A stretch of 64,000 bases of DNA from Armigeres subalbatus (taxonomy: Eukaryota > Arthropoda > Insecta > Diptera > Culicidae): positions 242,783,047 through 242,847,046 of the forward strand of contig NC_085141.1 in assembly GCF_024139115.2 (NCBI RefSeq). The letters are read 5' to 3'. This document shows, piece by piece, positions 22,480 to 35,175 of this stretch. Both the position numbers and the translations under genes were made by a program. Every line of letters begins with the position of its first letter. Position 1 is the first letter of the stretch. The notes beneath the pieces are model-generated. The model saw only the letters and a program-made list of their open reading frames with translations. It made no database searches and was not told the DNA's origin.

Positions 22480-24400
22480 TCTTGTGATGTGCTATCACCA
22501 ACCTCCTTGAGTTGAGCCATTCTTCGACTCTGCTAATCGCGTACGAAGCTTTCAATTCAACTTCGTCGAGAGTGTCGCCTGTGACTTCTAGCATTACATC
22601 ATCCGCAAAGCCTTCTAGTTTCACACCAGCCCTCCCGGCTTTTAGCGTAATACACCGTCATACATGATATTCTACAGAACCGGTCGTAGGATCGATCCCT
22701 GTGAAACACCTGCTGACACATCAATCGATTGCTGCTTTTCAGCTTCAGCTCAACAGCTTTTCAGAATCCTGCACAGATAATCCGGGACTCTCAAGCGATG
22801 CAGGGAATCAGCTATAGCTGCCCAGCTAGCGTTATTAAATGTATTCTTTACATCTAGTGTAATCATTGCACTCTGTACAGTACCTAATACCTCTTCTATT
22901 CAAACCACGCGCTATCTTAGCCGCTTCCGTTACCGACCGAATTGCTTCGATGATAGAACGGCCTTTACGGAACCCATACTGGTTGCTTGATAAGCTATCA
23001 GCACACTCCGTATAGTTCGTCAATCTGTTCAGGATCACCCTCTCTAACAACATACCAGTTGTGTCGAGTAGGCAAATTGGTCTGTATGTCCTCCAGTATA
23101 CCTTTCGTGAACCCTCCATTCAGGCTCCACCGCGCTGCAGAAGGCCACATCGATGCATGACTCGCCAGTCGGTCCTCTGAACGTTGACGCTTGGCCCTAG
23201 TTCAGCAGGACTACGATCAGTATCGCTAGAGACTCTAGCAAGATATGACCTCTAGCGTTAGGATCAAGGCGAGAAGCCGAATCCACTGTCCCACACGCGT
23301 TGAAGTCACCTGCTGCAACTAATGGTTTAAGACCAGTTAGTCTTGCTACAAGATTATCTAACACCCTAGTATACTGCTCTACCTCCCGCAAGTCCAGATG
23401 GTCACTATTCCGTACTTATCCGCAACCCAACTGCTATGTTTAGCAAGGATGCGGTACGGGGCGGGTCGATAATTTCGTCCAGGCCTCGGCATTGGATTAG
23501 CTCTACTGGGCATGGGGCTCTCACCTGAACCACATCACCCAGCACCACTTCTGCCAACTTTTTATACGCGGAACTCTTCCGCGCAGCATCCCGCTTCAGG
23601 ACGAAGATCATCTCGTCCTTCTGCGTTCTGCGGATGCAGTTGACATCATCCCCAAGGTCAGTGAGCTTTCTATCGCCCCGCAAAGCCTTCAGAACGTCAG
23701 CAGAGCTTTTACCAACAGCCTTGACGATAATTGCTTCGCTTCTGTCCTTCCTGCCATGACCATTGGAAGGTGTGCCTTTTCCTCTACAGGCACTCCCCTT
23801 CTTGGCCAATGGCGCCTTTCACTCCTCTATCGATTTTCGCTTGTTCTTCGCCTTTTTGGGATTCACAACTTCCCTCCAGGGTAGGCCTTCCTCCCGGCGA
23901 ACTTCGGTGGTCCTCGTAGAAGGAGGAAATGGTTTCCACCGTTCCTTAGGGCCGGCAACCTGCTCAACCTGCTCCCTTCAGGTCGGTTGCCATACTGACC
24001 TTACTGAGCTTTGGAGTTGCTCCAGTAACAGCCATGCGTCTGCGGAGTTCTGCAGTCTGGCTTTCTGCCAGCTGCTTTTCATCCGTAAGGACTCGAATCT
24101 GTGACTCGGCTTCCGTCCTGGCCTCCACCGCTTGGCTCACTGCTAACTCTTTCTCCTCGGTAAGTTGGCGGATCTTTCGTTCCGCCTCCTTACTTGCCTG
24201 TAGCAAGGACTTCCACTCCTGATTTGCCTCTACAACCATGTTGCAGAGGGTAAGCACGGACTTCTTAAGGTCCTTACTGTACTTCCCGCCTTTGTCCAGA
24301 AAGGACATGATTACGTCCGTTACGTCTGTAATCATCTCTATACCCTGGACAGGGTAGCTCCGTCCATCTTGATCTCAATGGGCGGCTCCTCCTACCTGCC
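22480..24400 (-). pseudogene. Broken non-LTR retrotransposon: gag-like ORF1, endonuclease, RT
   Basis: Read on the minus strand. ORF1 pieces lie at 24335-23964 (a charged, heptad-like coiled-coil stretch, RQLTEEKELAVSQAVEARTE) and 23809-23405 (ADVLKALRGDRKLTDLG, typical of insect non-LTR gag). An endonuclease piece at 23391-23120 has AAGDFNACG and NARGHILLESLA. RT follows from about 23115: YRPICLLDTTGMLLERV, LSSNQYGFRKGRS, a D-type aspartate in LDVKNTFNNASW, then EGFADDVMLE (FADD at 22609-22598), ending near WLNSRRLVIAHHKTE. Endonuclease and RT are joined abruptly near 23090, so the linker and RT N-terminus are deleted. Stops and frameshifts occur. It is R1/Jockey-group-like by motif; the clade is not assigned. 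Confidence 0.85.
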
Positions 24401-24644
24401 ACACTCTTCTGTATCGCTTGCCCCTGTCGATCGGTGGGGCGACTCTTTCGTCAGACGCTCCTCCCTCTCCATTTCTCTGTATCTTCATTACTTTCATCTA
24501 TTCCCTTTCCCTTTGAGCAGTATAATTAACACCGAAATAAACCAATAAATTAATAGAAAAATGGCAGGAATGCTATTGTTTTTCTTGATCATGTCCTACG
24601 GAACATATTTTCCTATTAATTGCTAAATTTGAGCTTAGCAGTAA

Positions 24645-24683
24645 GGGCCCTCCTTAGCCGTGCGGTAAGACGCACGCGCAGAT
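24645..24683 (+). mobile_element. Truncated Feilai-like SINE head
   Basis: GGGCCCTCCTTAGCCGTGCG and the following bases match the first part of the SINE at 59641-59916 (GGGGCCCTCCTTAGCCATGC). The rest of the element is absent. Confidence 0.6.
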
Positions 24684-24689
24684 TCTATT

Positions 24690-26410
24690 TTTTTTATAAA
24701 AAAAAATACAAGTCGTTTATAGGTCGGGTTAGGTCGGCATAGGAGGAAAGTGTGGCAGGCTACATTCGTCGCGATGCTCTTTAGCAATAAAGTCCAGATT
24801 TGTTATCTAAATTGAACTTTCGAGTTCCTCAGCGGATGTTAGGGAACTATTCCCTTGTAGCATTCGCATTTTGAGGAGGATTCTTTTTTAAGGGGAAACA
24901 CGTCGGGTATAGTCGATTCTTATCCGTATTGAAACACGCCGGGCCATCGTGCTATCGGCATCTGTCCATTTGTGGCTTTCGGTCTTCACTTTTTTGAATT
25001 CGTACCGTTGGTTGTCTTATTAATGAAGTATACTGTCTGACATAAATTCCCCGCTATTTTTTTTTTTCAAAATTGTGTGTTTTCCGGATCCACGGGTATT
25101 GGTATATAACTGCCTCTGCGGCCAGCAAGCAATTGACCGATTTAGCAATATCATTATTGGGATTGAAAACAGTCATTTTAATGACGTATGCTTCCGCTGG
25201 CAAAGCGATGTACTCTTTCAGAAGGCTGTACGTTTTCATCAACCCAGTGTTGTAGAATAACTGTTGAGGAAGCCCGTTGTAGACGGAAGTAGACGTTGAA
25301 CAACGTGAGGACATCGTTGCGATGTTCCTGCCGTAACTAAGCGACTGTGTTTTGTACATTGAGGAAATTTCTTATCGGATCAGCTTTCTTTTGTATAGAA
25401 AGCTGGTCTTGAAAAGAAGCGATTTATTTTTAATAATGCGTCTTTTTAATCACACACAGCACCGGTTGACAAAGTGGCACAACTAATGGGCTTTATTAAT
25501 TGATTAAAAGTAAGCTGCACAATTATACTATCGGTTAAACCCATACAAATTTTCTCCAAAGTGGCAATTCATAATCGCTTGTTGACGGCAGAAAGCTTCC
25601 GTCGGGAACAGAATCACAAGCACGCGAGACAGCACAAGAGAAGCAGGTGTTAGAGACGCAATTTACTCAGAGCTTGAGAATCTCTCGATAGCAGCTTACT
25701 GTTCAGCAGCTTCAAGACTACAATTTTATTAAATAAGTATAGTAGGATTTACACTGTAACCTTTAAATAACCTTATAAATAGATCCATTGATAGTGCTCC
25801 GAGCTGCGGTCTTTCTAACCTTCAATCTTCAATGGTTGGGTAAATCTGAACAAATTAACTGAGTTCATGAAGTAACTAGTAGTTAACATATACAAGTGCC
25901 GTTTGAGCATAACTTACTATTTATGCTACTTTGAATCGCTTACTACGCGCATTTAAATCACAAATATTCTCAATTTTAGATAAAGCATTGACATTAGTTG
26001 TATGAATGTCACAAGTTGACAAATGATGCGCAAGGGAACATACGCAAGAACTCGGGCTCATCAAAGCACCGAGGGAAATCATCAAAGTATTTCCAACAGC
26101 AGGTTTCTAGTAAATAATCAAGCACCTCTTTGTTAATTGGTGTGGGTGCAAATATTATGTGCAACCATAACACTCACCTAAGGGCTGGGCTAGAGGGCAT
26201 ACGTTATTGACTGTAAGAAAGCTGCTTCTTTACGTGCGTTTAAATTTGTTTCGGCTCAACCTTTTGTACTATAAAAATGAAGTTCCGAAAAGAACCGATA
26301 AGGCGCCTTTCCAATTCTCTGCAATAAAACCAGATCCAGAACCATGTGAGAAAATGTCACTGGAGTGCTGCTGGCGCCGATAATAGCCACTCGATAGTTT
26401 GACGCTGATC
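24690..26410. other. Unclassified AT-rich DNA, no gene recognised
   Basis: The longest frame (about 25359-25054, minus, 101 codons) shows no family motif and overlaps + frames, so it is not called. No element ends or arrays are evident. Confidence 0.4.
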
Positions 26411-26419
26411 TGGTGCAAA

Positions 26420-27085
26420 AATAGATGGATAAACAACCGGTGTTGACGAAATCGAGGTGGTAGAAGAATTTGTGTACTTGGGCTCACTGGTAACTGCCGA
26501 AAATGATAACCGCAGAGAAATTCGGAGACGCATAGTGGCTGGAAATCGTACATACTTTGGACTCCGCAAGACGCTCCGATCGAATAGCGTTCGCCGCCGT
26601 ACCAAACTGACAATCTACAAAAAGCTCATTAGACCAGTAGTCCTCTACGGACACGAGACCTGGACTATGCTCGTGGAGGACCAACGCGCACTCGGAGTTT
26701 TCTAAAGGAAAGTGCTGCGTACCATCTATGGTGGAGTGCAGATGGCGGACGGTACGTGGAGGAGGCGAATGAACCACGAGTTGCATCAGCTGTTGGGAGT
26801 AGGTACCATTTATCGTTCACACCGCGAAAATCGGAAGACTGCGGTGGGCCGGGCACGTAGCCAGAATGTCGGACAATAACCCGGTGAAAATGGTTCTCGA
26901 CAACGATCCGACAGGCACAAGAAAGCGACGTGCGCAGCGGGCAAGGTGGATCGATCAGGTGGAAGATGACTTGCGGACCCTCCGTAGACTGCGTGGTTGG
27001 CGACGTGTAGCCATGGACCGAGCCGAATGGAGAAGACTCTTATATACCGCACAGGCCACTTCGGCCTTAGTCCGAATAAATAATA
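26420..27085 (+). pseudogene. Non-LTR retrotransposon RT C-terminal pseudogene
   Basis: Blocks typical of the region after the RT palm appear in order: EVVEEFVYLGSLVTAEND, IRRRIVAGNRTYFGLRK, TIYKKLIRPVVLYGHETW and VLRTIYGGVQ. After a frameshift come KIGRLRWAGHVARM, RRAQRARWIDQVEDDLR and RLRGWRRVAMDRAEWRR. A stop replaces one codon at 26703-26705, and the frame shifts near 26820. The end (AATAAATAATAATAATAG) resembles the short-repeat tail of a non-LTR element. The protein type fits the missing C-terminus of the RT relic at 15130-17045, but nothing shows they came from one copy. Confidence 0.85.
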
Positions 27086-27211
27086 ATAATAGAAACAACC
27101 GCCATCGATGCTGGGACTGCCATCGACGCCATCGTTCTGTCCACGCTCCGCGACCTCTCACCGTCAATCCTTGAACAGGAGTAACGCTCGAGCGCAAAAA
27201 ATGAGTCTTTT

Positions 27212-27515
27212 ATACCCAGTGAAAATGAAACGGTGGGTCAAAAGGCCCGTAACTTACATGATTCTGATGTCCGTGTTGGGAATGCATGGAAGGGATTGGT
27301 TGGTTCTGATATTTTTACTGGGTAGGACAAGAATTGAAATTTTCAATAGTTTATCGTAAATATAGTAAGGTTTCAATGAAATTGACAAATTGCTGGAGAG
27401 TTTCCGATACGCCTGAAATATATATTCCATCAAAATATTGACGTTCAAAGTCTCTCATGATTTTGTGATGGTACCTTAGGAATCTGGGTGTACACCCAGT
27501 ACCTTCGGGTAAAAA
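27212..27515. repeat. Dispersed repeat related to 21845-21960 in inverse orientation
   Basis: TTTTTACTGGGT, GACAAGAATTGAAATTTTCA and GTTTCAATGAAATTG mirror the blocks at 21845-21960. Outer ACCCAGTGAAAA (27212) and GGGTGTACACCCAGTACC (27486) could be parts of a MITE terminus, but pairing is unclear. Confidence 0.5.
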
Positions 27516-28165
27516 AAAATGTTTTTATAGTCAATTTAATGACATTGAATTTTAACAGCTGTCAAAGTTTGAATTCTATTCGAGTATAATAGGAGTGAGT
27601 TCAACTGCAAGTAGCGTTTGTTTGCTTGTTCAAAATATGTTACATGAAAATACTTTTTTTTTAAATCGTAACATATTTCTATCTGTGAAGGTTACACTCA
27701 GGATCCACAGCTTGTTTGTTCCGGGCACGGCTTGTTGGTCGATGACAATTTTCGGCGCCGGTAACCGATGCGCATTCGTACAGCAGTAGAATACTTTTTA
27801 CTTAGTTGCTGACACCGCGAATCTGTCACTCATGGCCTATTTTTCAACAGCTTTGGCGGAAACGGGCATCTTACGTTACAGACCCTACAGTTTTTTTTGT
27901 CTTCGTTCATCAAGGGACATTTTAGTTCTGCTTGTCGGCAGCATCGCAGCAATCGAAAGGCATTATCGTCAGCATTATCGTTTTCCTGCTGGTTTGGACG
28001 AGACAGATGTCCTCCGACAGACACGTGGAACGCTTTGTAGCATGTCAAGCATATCAACACGTATCCGCCCATAACTTTAGAGTGCGCAGTATTCCACCCC
28101 ACCAGGTGGTGGCATGTGCCTTCGATGTGTCCTCTGAGGCTTCTCCACGAAATTTTCCCACGACT
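27516..28165. other. Unclassified DNA with a cysteine-rich minus-strand ORF
   Basis: A 90-codon minus frame (28102-27830) contains CLTC, CRQAELKCP, then CRVCNVRC. The spacing is loosely zinc-finger-like but fits no family I can defend. It may belong to the degenerate non-LTR element upstream on the minus strand (28170-28760). I do not call a gene. Confidence 0.3.
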
Positions 28166-28169
28166 GTTG

Positions 28170-28760
28170 CTTCACTTAGTTAATTGCCTTTCGTTCCGAT
28201 GACATGGCTTCCTGGAACATCACCAGTGCCTCGGGTTGGTCAAGGGCATTTTTTACAGGCGTCAAAGGAATCTTTAACATTCTCTTCACCACCGAATTTC
28301 CACATTTGCTTCGGGACACCTCCATGGTAGTGCTTTTGGTCGAAAACGTCCGCAAGTTCGTGTTAAACTGCTTTTATGGCTCTGAGAAGCTGTCGAAATC
28401 CCATTCGACGTTTGGATATATGGTTTCGATGGCGATACGTTTGTACAATGACAAGATAGCTTGATTGAAGAACTATTTTCGTCGTGTCATTTGCAAGTGT
28501 GGCCATCCCGCGATAAATACCACTATCAGGAAGTGATCACTGTTATGCGTGTCCGTCAGTGTTCGCCAGATGAATCGTTGAATCGCTCTTTCGGAGCAGA
28601 GCATGACGTGGATTGCCGATGTTCTAACCATTGCCGTCATCCAAGCTAAGCCCCTGTTTGCTAAGCCACTGTTTCGAAGTTTCGGCGATGGAACAGCCGA
28701 GCGTGCTACGAGAATCCTTCGCGACATATATTGACACAGGTGGTATCGATTTGCAAACAC
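28170..28760 (-). pseudogene. Non-LTR retrotransposon endonuclease C-terminus and linker
   Basis: Read on the minus strand, 28640-28520 gives RTSAIHVMLCSERAIQRF, then TLTDTHNSDHFLIVVFI. The SxI/D...SDHxxIxx pattern is the C-terminal signature of the APE-type endonuclease of non-LTR elements. Further downstream, about 28330-28170, PVKNALDQPEALVMF and QSWENFVEKP look like the linker between endonuclease and RT. Frames change several times. No RT follows. Confidence 0.55.
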
Positions 28761-29869
28761 TCGAAAAATAACAAGGCCAACTCCGTGTTATCAATATTCG
28801 TTATATTCGGACAATATCGTTATTCGATTGTAGAAACCGTCTGAAGCTAGCAAACAAAATTCGGTAGTACGATGTTTTTGTTCTTCTTGGTTTCCTGAAG
28901 GGCGATATCTTGGTAGCCAGTTAGCGACGGACGGCGGAACCAAGATCGATATAGCATCGATGAGCACGGATAAAGAAGGCAAATTTCGAATATTCAACTT
29001 TATCGTGAAATCTGGCGATCGCGAAGAAACTACAAGTATTCATCAACCGATGTTTGCGTTTTATAATTCTGGCATGATTATCTCTGGCCTCAGTCGCTCA
29101 TGCCGACGTAGCCTCAACAAAGAAAAAAAGGAAGTCGACAGGAATCCGACCTAGGCCCAGGTCAAGGCTAAAGTGAGCAGCCCCCAGGATAAAGATCTTT
29201 TATGTTGACCCTTTTTACCTCTAGGGGTGCTCAGGACACATGAGTGAGAGAGTGAAGAGCAAGTCATTGAAGTTTCAAAGTCAGCGAGTTTCAGCTATCT
29301 AATACTGGCTTTAGCCCAAGCAGATCCACTACAGGACAAAGTAGCCACGTCAGTTTAAAACCTAATTTTATACATGTAGACTGTTGTCGAATGAATTATA
29401 ATAAAAATAAATAATTCTTTCTTAACGTAATACCTTAACTACGGATTAGAGGTACCCTCGCCCGTCGGGGGTAACATGGGTCACTGTTTAAACTACTTAG
29501 AATGCTTGCAGAACAGATTGCATGTATCTGAGGACAAGAAAACATAAATTATAAGAGACTATTTTGAACGATTTTGTTATCCGACACTCGGTGAGAGCGA
29601 TGACCCATTCTCACCCCATGTAGACCCATTGTCACCATCGATGACGTTACTAACTTATCCATAAAGATAAAGATTTTCCAAACCCCGTTAAAATGCATGT
29701 ATTTTCCTGACCATGAACAAAATATATGAAATTTCAAAATTTATCGGGTTTCGTAAACCATTGGAAATATGATAATGCATTTTAAGAATTGTTTACTTTC
29801 AACACCTTCAACTAACCTTCAATCACGCATTGTGAGACAACTTCGATGCGCCTTTGCGTTTATTGGTAG
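28761..29869. other. Unclassified DNA, no gene recognised
   Basis: A 64-codon + frame at 28960-29154 (MSTDKEGKFRIFNF...) has no recognised domain. AATTATAATAAAAATAAATA at about 29394 resembles a retroelement tail. No target duplication was found. Confidence 0.4.
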
Positions 29870-30047
29870 CTAGTTGACCCGGCAGACGTTGTCCTGCATA
29901 GTAGGCGAAAATGCGCGTTGTTAACAGCCCATGCAAAATGCCCATACGAATCGCAATTTTAGTTTTTCACGATTTAGGTACTCAACCAAACCGTGATTTT
30001 CACATAAGGAAATATCATATAAACCCGTCGGAAGGATAACAAACATA

Positions 30048-31711
30048 CCGTGGGGCATCGAAATCCGTACACTTAAGCACCTTAGTATATGAAAAAGTCA
30101 TTAGCAAATAGGAATCGAATGTAAATAAAACGTTTGTCACTGACACAGGAGCATGAAGGCTTCTAGTTTTGAAGTGTTCCACATTTACTCATTAAAAACT
30201 ACGAAAAACATGATAAAATAATATATAAAATCTACTACTCCCGACTCGAAATCCGTACACCGTGGACGGATTTCGAATCAAAGGATCAAAATCCGTACAG
30301 CTATTATTTAACTACACGCACAAAAAAGTATTGTAAAAACAACAATATTCTGGATCGAATTCAACAATAAATATTGTTAACTCAGGGCTAATAATATTTA
30401 TCGTTTGAATTAATCCATAATATTATTGTTTTTACAATCAAAACGTGTCAAGGTTTGAGTCGCAATATTGTAGAATCAACAATATTATTGTTGAAACAAT
30501 ATCAGCGAATTATTGTTTCAAAAATATTTAGAGATTGATTCAACAATAGAATATTTTCGAAATAATAATATTGGATTTCTCTGATTACTTTTTTTTTAAG
30601 GGAAAATAAATGAAACAAATAAACGTACCAGTTGAAACTTTATTGTTTCAACATATTCCATGATTGAATTTTCGTTTTTGCTGTTGAATCTGTTGTTTTT
30701 TTTGCGATATACGGAGATCCTCCTCCTCCGCCCTGAAAATAAGGGAATATCTAGTTCTAAAGTGACTTTATTGTAAGTGATTTGTTGTTTAACGAAAATT
30801 ACAAAAATTTTACCTAATTTTCCAACTTGTTCAAACTTGGAAACTTTCCGATTTCGGAGCTGGAAGCCATCTTCACCATCTCTTCCCATATTACCCGTTA
30901 TTAAGAATACTCTGCAAATAAAAAATATGCTTAGTACGATTTAAATTGAATTCAATTTTATCAATTAAACTTACATATTTCGTTGTCAAACTGAATTATT
31001 AGTCGCTTTTTTCTCCAACTCTTATTTTTTCATTTGCTGTTAACGTTTTTTATTTTTTTCGTTCTGTTCACTTTCGAATCTAAAAATTATTATTGTTATC
31101 TTTTTTTGTACACGTAGAAAAACACACGCTGCCTAAAATTTAGGCAAGTTTGAAACAAAAAGAAATATTGTTGAAGTTAAATTTATATTGTTGTTCCAAT
31201 CCGGGATCACTGTAGAAACAATAATCAAATATTGTTGATTCAACAATAAAACGATTATTGAAATCAACAATATTTATCATTAGTTCAACCGTACACAATT
31301 TCGCTGCGTGTAAATATTTAAATTGAAGCAATCTGATTGACTGAACTAACACTGTAAATAGTGCGAAACGCACCTTGAGAAGCGATCCCTTCGATTTGTA
31401 TTCCGCTTATCTAATGTAATGATTCGCAATAAGCAATTAAAACACAGTTACTTTTGGTGCAATTATGCTCTACTCGAAAACAAAATGGCGGCAAAAACCC
31501 CGCGTTTGGTGGGTGGCGATTTGTTTTTGATTTTTGCTGTTTTATTTTCAAAGCCTTCTTTCCATTTCTTTCCCCTAGAAGCTTACTGCCAAGTATCTGA
31601 ACAGGATAAGATAAATTATTTCTACATTAATTACCTTTAACACCCTTAAATTCATTGATATCTCATGAGGTGGACGGATTTCGATGCTGTACGGATTTCG
31701 GTCCCGCACGG
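30048..31711. mobile_element. TA-flanked TIR element (1,664 bp) inside the dispersed repeat
   Basis: The termini CCGTGGGGCATCGAAATCCG and CGGATTTCGGTCCCGCACGG are inverted and flanked by TA (30046-30047 and 31712-31713). Comparison with 62724-62960 confirms that this block is extra DNA. Subterminal copies of CGAAATCCGTAC recur at 30071, 30247 and 30291. The TA duplication points to the Tc1/mariner superfamily. No transposase is recognisable, and a second inverted-repeat block is nested inside. Confidence 0.85.
30314..31311. mobile_element. Nested inverted-repeat element with AACAATATT motifs
   Basis: The ends ACACGCA and TGCGTGT are inverted. Many copies of CAACAATATT and ATTGTTGATTCAACAAT occur near both ends (30335-30560 and 31165-31285). 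It lies inside the TA-flanked element. No clear target duplication was found, so the borders are tentative. Confidence 0.5.
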
Positions 31712-31797
31712 TATCTGCTGAATAATGAAGAAAATCCGTCCAGCCGTTTTCGAGTTTTGCGGATACGAACACAGACCATTTCATTTTTATTATATAG

Positions 31798-34700
31798 AAA
31801 AAGATAAAAGATTATCATCAAACCGAAGAACTACCCCAGCTCTCGTCCATCGGATCCTTTAGTGAGATATCAAATGCGGAAACTGCCAACATAGGCCACC
31901 TTCCCTTCTCGTGAATGTTTGTAACGGAACCGACGACGGTACGGGAATGTTTGGTATCGAACACAGTTTAAGCGTTTATCATATCCCCAATCGATATCGG
32001 GGACCGGTATGTGTGTACTTGCGTTCTGGCTACGACATGTACATCATGGAAAGCAGGACTCAGTGCAGGTTTGCTAGCTCTGGGTTTAAATTGGCCAGCA
32101 ATAAAATTCATGATTCAACCTCGGTTTGTGCAATATTTATTTACATTTGCGGTATGACTGTGGGAGTTGGTTTTATCATGTTTGGGTTTATAATCTTGAC
32201 GGAATTACGAACACCTTTAGGAGATTTAGGTAAAATTGTCTTTCTGATCCATAAACATACTTTTTCGGCGTGGATGATGAAAAAAGGTTAAAAGTCATTT
32301 TCATTCAAAAGGTTTCAATGCAATCTGATGAATAAAACACTGAAAGGCGAATAACCTGAGAAAAGTTCTTCTCCCATCAACATCAGCTCCAAGATACGGC
32401 GAAAGAAAAGTGGAAATCATCATCGTACTCATTATCACCAAAACCGGAGTTATTGAATTCGTCGCACCCCAATCCGTTCTCCTTCAAGTGGCATTCTTCA
32501 ACAGCGAAGGATCCTTTTCGAGGACTTGCCTTCGGTTGGGTACCTACAGCCAAGCGAATCCTTTTTTTTTTGTTGCTTTTCTGCCGACGCCGACTATTAT
32601 CGGTATATTATTGCACCGGGATGGCATTATTTTCGCTGGTCTTTGAACACACTTCCACTCGATAAATATACTGGGCAGCACGGGGACGGGGTAAGATAAG
32701 CGGATGAAACGATCCCGAACCCGATCCCCTCTGAACGCCTAGACACATTCGGGAAAGACATTTCCTATTCACCAAGAATATAATTTCAAATGTGTGTGCA
32801 CAGTTTGTGCGATAGCAAACTGTTGAATCGTTTCCGGTCCTTCTTCTGTATCCACGGCATCTGAGCAGCAGCCGGGATAAATATTGCGCGTCTCGGTCCC
32901 GTGGCCCTGGCTGATGGGCCCGAGATATCGATCGCTCTACGCATCGACTACGCACATTTGCTCTGAAGATGTGAGGAGAAATTTGTTCCACTCCATCGAA
33001 CAAATAACACATAAATAAGTCCTTGACACACCCGTTTTGTTGTTGCCAAGGTATTGCCCCTCTTGCTCGGAAAGATCCACAACAACAATTCGTTTTTCAT
33101 TCCGCTTTTCCGTTTGCTCTATACGGGGACAAAACCATTATTTGGTCGGAATCAATAAGTTACCGCAAAGCGTTCGTCCGAAAGTTTTATCGTCAAGTAG
33201 ATCCCTAAATAGAGTGAAATTGAGAGTGGATGATATTTTGGTTTGTTTGGTTTGGTAGCAGAAAAAGAACTTTAATAATATTGAAGTGAAGAAGTTGGAT
33301 AGAGTTTGGTTAGATGTGATAGAGGTTGAAAATAACAAATAATATGAGGAAATCGAAACCCCTTCTCGTGAATATTACATGAGAATGCGGGTGAAGTTCA
33401 ATAAATAAAATAACTTTACTTTTTATTTCTGAGTTCTTAAGTTACGATGTGTTCTTAGGGTGGAATGATGAGCTGAAGTGCGTAACCGAATCGCAGAGAT
33501 TAATTTGTGCTTGTTGGACTCTTATTGGTACACTTTATGGTTGGAGGTGCAAGTGGTTTTACATGTTGGTTAAATTTCTTTCAGTAATCCGAGCATTTTA
33601 CTCGGTTGATTAATGGATATTTACATAAAGAATTATTGTATATTAATAAAGTCAATTGTTTGACTACCTACTTGTTTAATTATCTTTCGTCAAACTGATT
33701 GAAAACTCAAATTATTCAAATCGAGTGCTTCAATGCTTTCTGATAGACACCACATACTTCACCAGTCAAAAACACACACACTGCCTTTAAGGTGAGAAAG
33801 GTACTAGAATATCATAAACATAACACGCTCGTGTTTGCTCGCCATCAAACGCAAAAACGAACAAGTAAATGATGCGATTTTTTTCAGCTCCACATACCGC
33901 GTTACAGAGGCTGCTTTGGAAAGTATGCTATTTATTCTGCTGGGAAGTTTCCCCCTTGCTGAGCGATGGTGGAGCCACAAGGACGAGGAGCTGGAGATTT
34001 CCACCAGCTGGAAGGTGCCAACGGCAGACCATAGAACCACCGCACCAGTTTAAGTGTTCGGATGAAGTTCCATCCATATTCCATATGTGCCGAGTGAGAG
34101 CACACATCGTCTGCCGGCCGGGCCGGAGAGCGCCAACGTGCGGTTCCAGGGAAAGGTGGATGGTTGCCTTACGTGCCGACACATTATCACGGAATTTTTC
34201 ATCGGCAGCTGGTTTTTTTCTGCTTTTCCCGTACAACAAAGTTGTACCGAAAGGCTGTACTTTCATTACTACAAAAAAACGTTTTATGATTCCATGTGGC
34301 ATTTGACTTTCAGTTCGACTAACTGAGTTGTGTATATCTGTTTAGGTATTTTAAATCAATTTTAAAAGAAACAAATAGTATTTAACTGGCAAAATGGTTC
34401 CATCGTAAGCTCTTAAATTTGTTCCGAAAGTGTTCTTACGTTCTTCTATAGAGGTTGGCGTTTTGACTAATAACAAGAAAGACAATATAATTACCAGGTG
34501 GATCAATGAGGATTTTTCACTGCTGGATACTGCTGCGAGTATTTGGCGAAGAAGACCCACAAAGTGCAGCGGCGGCGGCGAGAGTAACGATAAGTAATAG
34601 GAACCAGGCGATTGCTCGCAGGAGTTTAGAATCTTTGTTGTGGCGAGGAGAAAAATCGCTGTCGCTTGCCCGGAATGGGGAACTTTCAACTGTCGTTAAA

Positions 34701-35110
34701 CTTTTTATGTTGCCCGTGTAGTTCGACGGGAGTGTGCAATCCTCTGGGAGCACAGGCAGCGAAGTTTCGGAGTGGTTCAGACTGTTCGCCGTACATTTAA
34801 GTAGACTGGTGTGTGTAAAATGGCGAGTAATGATGATGATTTATCATAAAAAATTAAACTGCCATGGCTCGGGAAGTGACGTCTTGCTATAAATTCATGA
34901 TTTTCCACAGAGCAATTTGGTTGTTTGCTGTTGGCTAAACGTTGATAACGTTGATGTGTTTTGAAAGAGATGCTTTGCGGTATTTGCATTCCTAGTGCTT
35001 CTGACAACTTCGTTAAAAATAACCTTCCCATGAAATCAATGAATCTTTTCGAATCATTTCACTGACGGCTGATTAATCTGGTTACGTTTATTTCTTTTAA
35101 CTTCGGACTA
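31798..35110. other. Long unique stretch, no gene recognised
   Basis: GC-richer between 32400-33200 and 33850-34750. The longest frames (31911-32291, 126 codons; 33869-34306, 145 codons) have overlapping antisense partners. A hydrophobic run at about 32125-32200 in the first frame is the only protein-like feature, and no family motif accompanies it. I found no element ends, arrays or RNA genes. This could be intronic or regulatory DNA of a flanking gene. Confidence 0.4.
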
Positions 35111-35175
35111 GAGTTTGTAGAGGTGCGCGCAACCGCCAACGGTTTTTGATATCACGCCACCGCTGGCAATTTTCC
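35111..35175 (+). mobile_element. Possible solo end of the GCC-rich hAT family
   Basis: TAGAGGTGCGCGCAACCGCC near 35116 resembles the inverted right end of the element at 11526-13376 (TAGAGGTGTGCGCCGG) and continues GCC-rich. No partner end was found. Confidence 0.4.

Larger units (their letters stand above)
29870..31797 (+). repeat. Dispersed repeat, copy 1, split by a TA-flanked element
   Basis: The left part, 29870-30047, has CCCGGCAGACGTTGTCCTGC, CATAGTAGGC and AAACCCGTCGGAAG. The right part, 31714-31797, has CAGCCGTTTTCGAGTT, GCGGATACGAACACAGACCA and TTTCATTTTTATTATATAGA. The same two parts are contiguous at 62724-62960, which serves as the uninterrupted copy. The class is not assigned; an AT-rich tail suggests a retroposon. 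Confidence 0.75.

Noticed and set aside
27830..28102. Possible nuclear-receptor or zinc-finger domain (CLTC, CPLMNEDKKNCRVCNVRC)
   Set aside because: The cysteine spacing fits neither a nuclear-receptor nor a C2H2 or CCHC finger over its length, and the ORF abuts a degenerate retroelement.
33869..34306. 145-codon + ORF with a 124-codon antisense partner
   Set aside because: There is no recognisable motif, and the antisense frame is equally open, typical of GC-richer non-coding DNA.
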